A stretch of DNA of 64,000 bases from Spirulina subsalsa PCC 9445 (GTDB taxonomy: Bacteria; Cyanobacteriota; Cyanobacteriia; Cyanobacteriales; Spirulinaceae): assembly GCF_000314005.1 (NCBI RefSeq), contig NZ_JH980292.1, positions 1,622,094 through 1,686,093 on the forward strand, given 5' to 3'. Each line of letters begins with the position of its first letter. The first letter of the stretch is position 1. The notes beneath the pieces are model-generated. The model ran no database searches, was not told where the DNA came from, and saw only the letters and a program-made list of their open reading frames with translations. This document shows positions 63,717 to 64,000 of this stretch, piece by piece. The translations under genes and the position numbers were made by a program.

Positions 63717-64000
63717 CCACTAACTCCCAAAGCGAAAACCAAGCTAAAAAGGGCTGTGTTGCAAGAGAAAATTTGGGTCTTAGGAACTAGGACTTCTGCC
63801 TGGGGAGGGAAGATAAGACTCGCTATATTTCGGTATAGAAAGCACTTCCCATTGAATCAGGAAGCTCCATCCTCGCGCCTCGGCAGAGTGGGGTAGTTCA
63901 CACGATCAATTCCGCGCTCTAATTCGCCAAGCACAGCAACCTTGGACTTCTAAGCAAATGCTGATCGGGGTGCGATCGCCCCGTGGTCCTGATGTAACGG
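63717..64000. other. window-end region, possible partial gene
   Basis: No clear gene from 63717 to about 63855. From about 63859 one plus-strand frame is open to the edge and reads plausibly (EWGSSHDQFRALIRQAQQ, then PWTSKQMLIGVRSPRGPDV), but the only in-frame start is ATG 63958, so it may be the beginning of a gene or a remnant. I cannot identify it. Confidence 0.35.

Overview
The window is bacterial chromosome from a cyanobacterium, probably a filamentous one. The octamer GCGATCGC (HIP1) recurs throughout, and several genes belong to cyanobacterial families: ArgZ/AgrE-type arginine dihydrolase, DevC/DevA exporter subunits, an aminoacyl-tRNA synthetase with a CAAD-like membrane insert, DUF4346, and sensor kinases with stacked GAF/PAS domains. 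Genus cannot be fixed from this sequence alone.

Layout. 1-8.4 kb: end of a DUF1400 alpha/beta hydrolase, a large hybrid histidine kinase, a sugar-type ABC binding lipoprotein and a second sensor kinase. 8.6-10.85 kb: a CRISPR array of 30 identical 37-bp repeats with no cas genes in the window. 11-18.2 kb (mostly minus strand): clpS, initiator tRNA-Met, a small lipoprotein, two nearly identical tandem Uma2 genes, a DODA-type dioxygenase, a secreted protein and a GT39-like glycosyltransferase with TPRs. 18.5-25.5 kb: a C-terminally truncated HNH-family gene, a membrane protein, argS with an internal membrane domain, and an AT-rich restriction-modification pair in which the endonuclease is fused to a controller-type HTH and preceded by two C-box-like palindromes. 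25.6-31.9 kb: a coiled-coil protein with a poly-C frameshift, a pseudokinase/PstS-like fusion, DUF427 and mutL. 32.2-42.9 kb: argZ, two MITE-like elements inserted at its stop codon, a pentapeptide protein, a flavoprotein, an EEP nuclease, a possible small RNA, a family-4 uracil-DNA glycosylase carrying a 172-residue mini-intein, two paralogous conserved proteins and devC-devA. 43-48.2 kb (minus): cheB, a poly-C-frameshifted cheA and an MCP. 48.6-64 kb: leuS, exported and membrane proteins of unknown role, DUF4346, an orphan dipeptide-type permease, a vWA protein, tsaE-yvcK, ruvC, a DnaJ protein, a nucleoside-type ABC ATPase, an isochorismatase-family hydrolase, an EI24/CysZ-like protein and a truncated Uma2 gene.

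How they work together. The MCP, CheA and CheB form one chemosensory operon. ArgZ catabolises arginine. TsaE and YvcK overlap by 4 bp. The methylase and HTH-endonuclease are convergent with 3 bp between their stops, and the palindromes upstream of the endonuclease suggest autoregulation. The most unusual items are the uracil-DNA glycosylase intein placed immediately before a probable Fe-S ligand cysteine, the CAAD-like insert in ArgRS, the controller-endonuclease fusion, the pseudokinase/phosphate-binding fusion, and a small mobile-element family with 6-bp TAGNTA flanking direct repeats. All functions are inferred from sequence motifs and remembered families; no database search was run.
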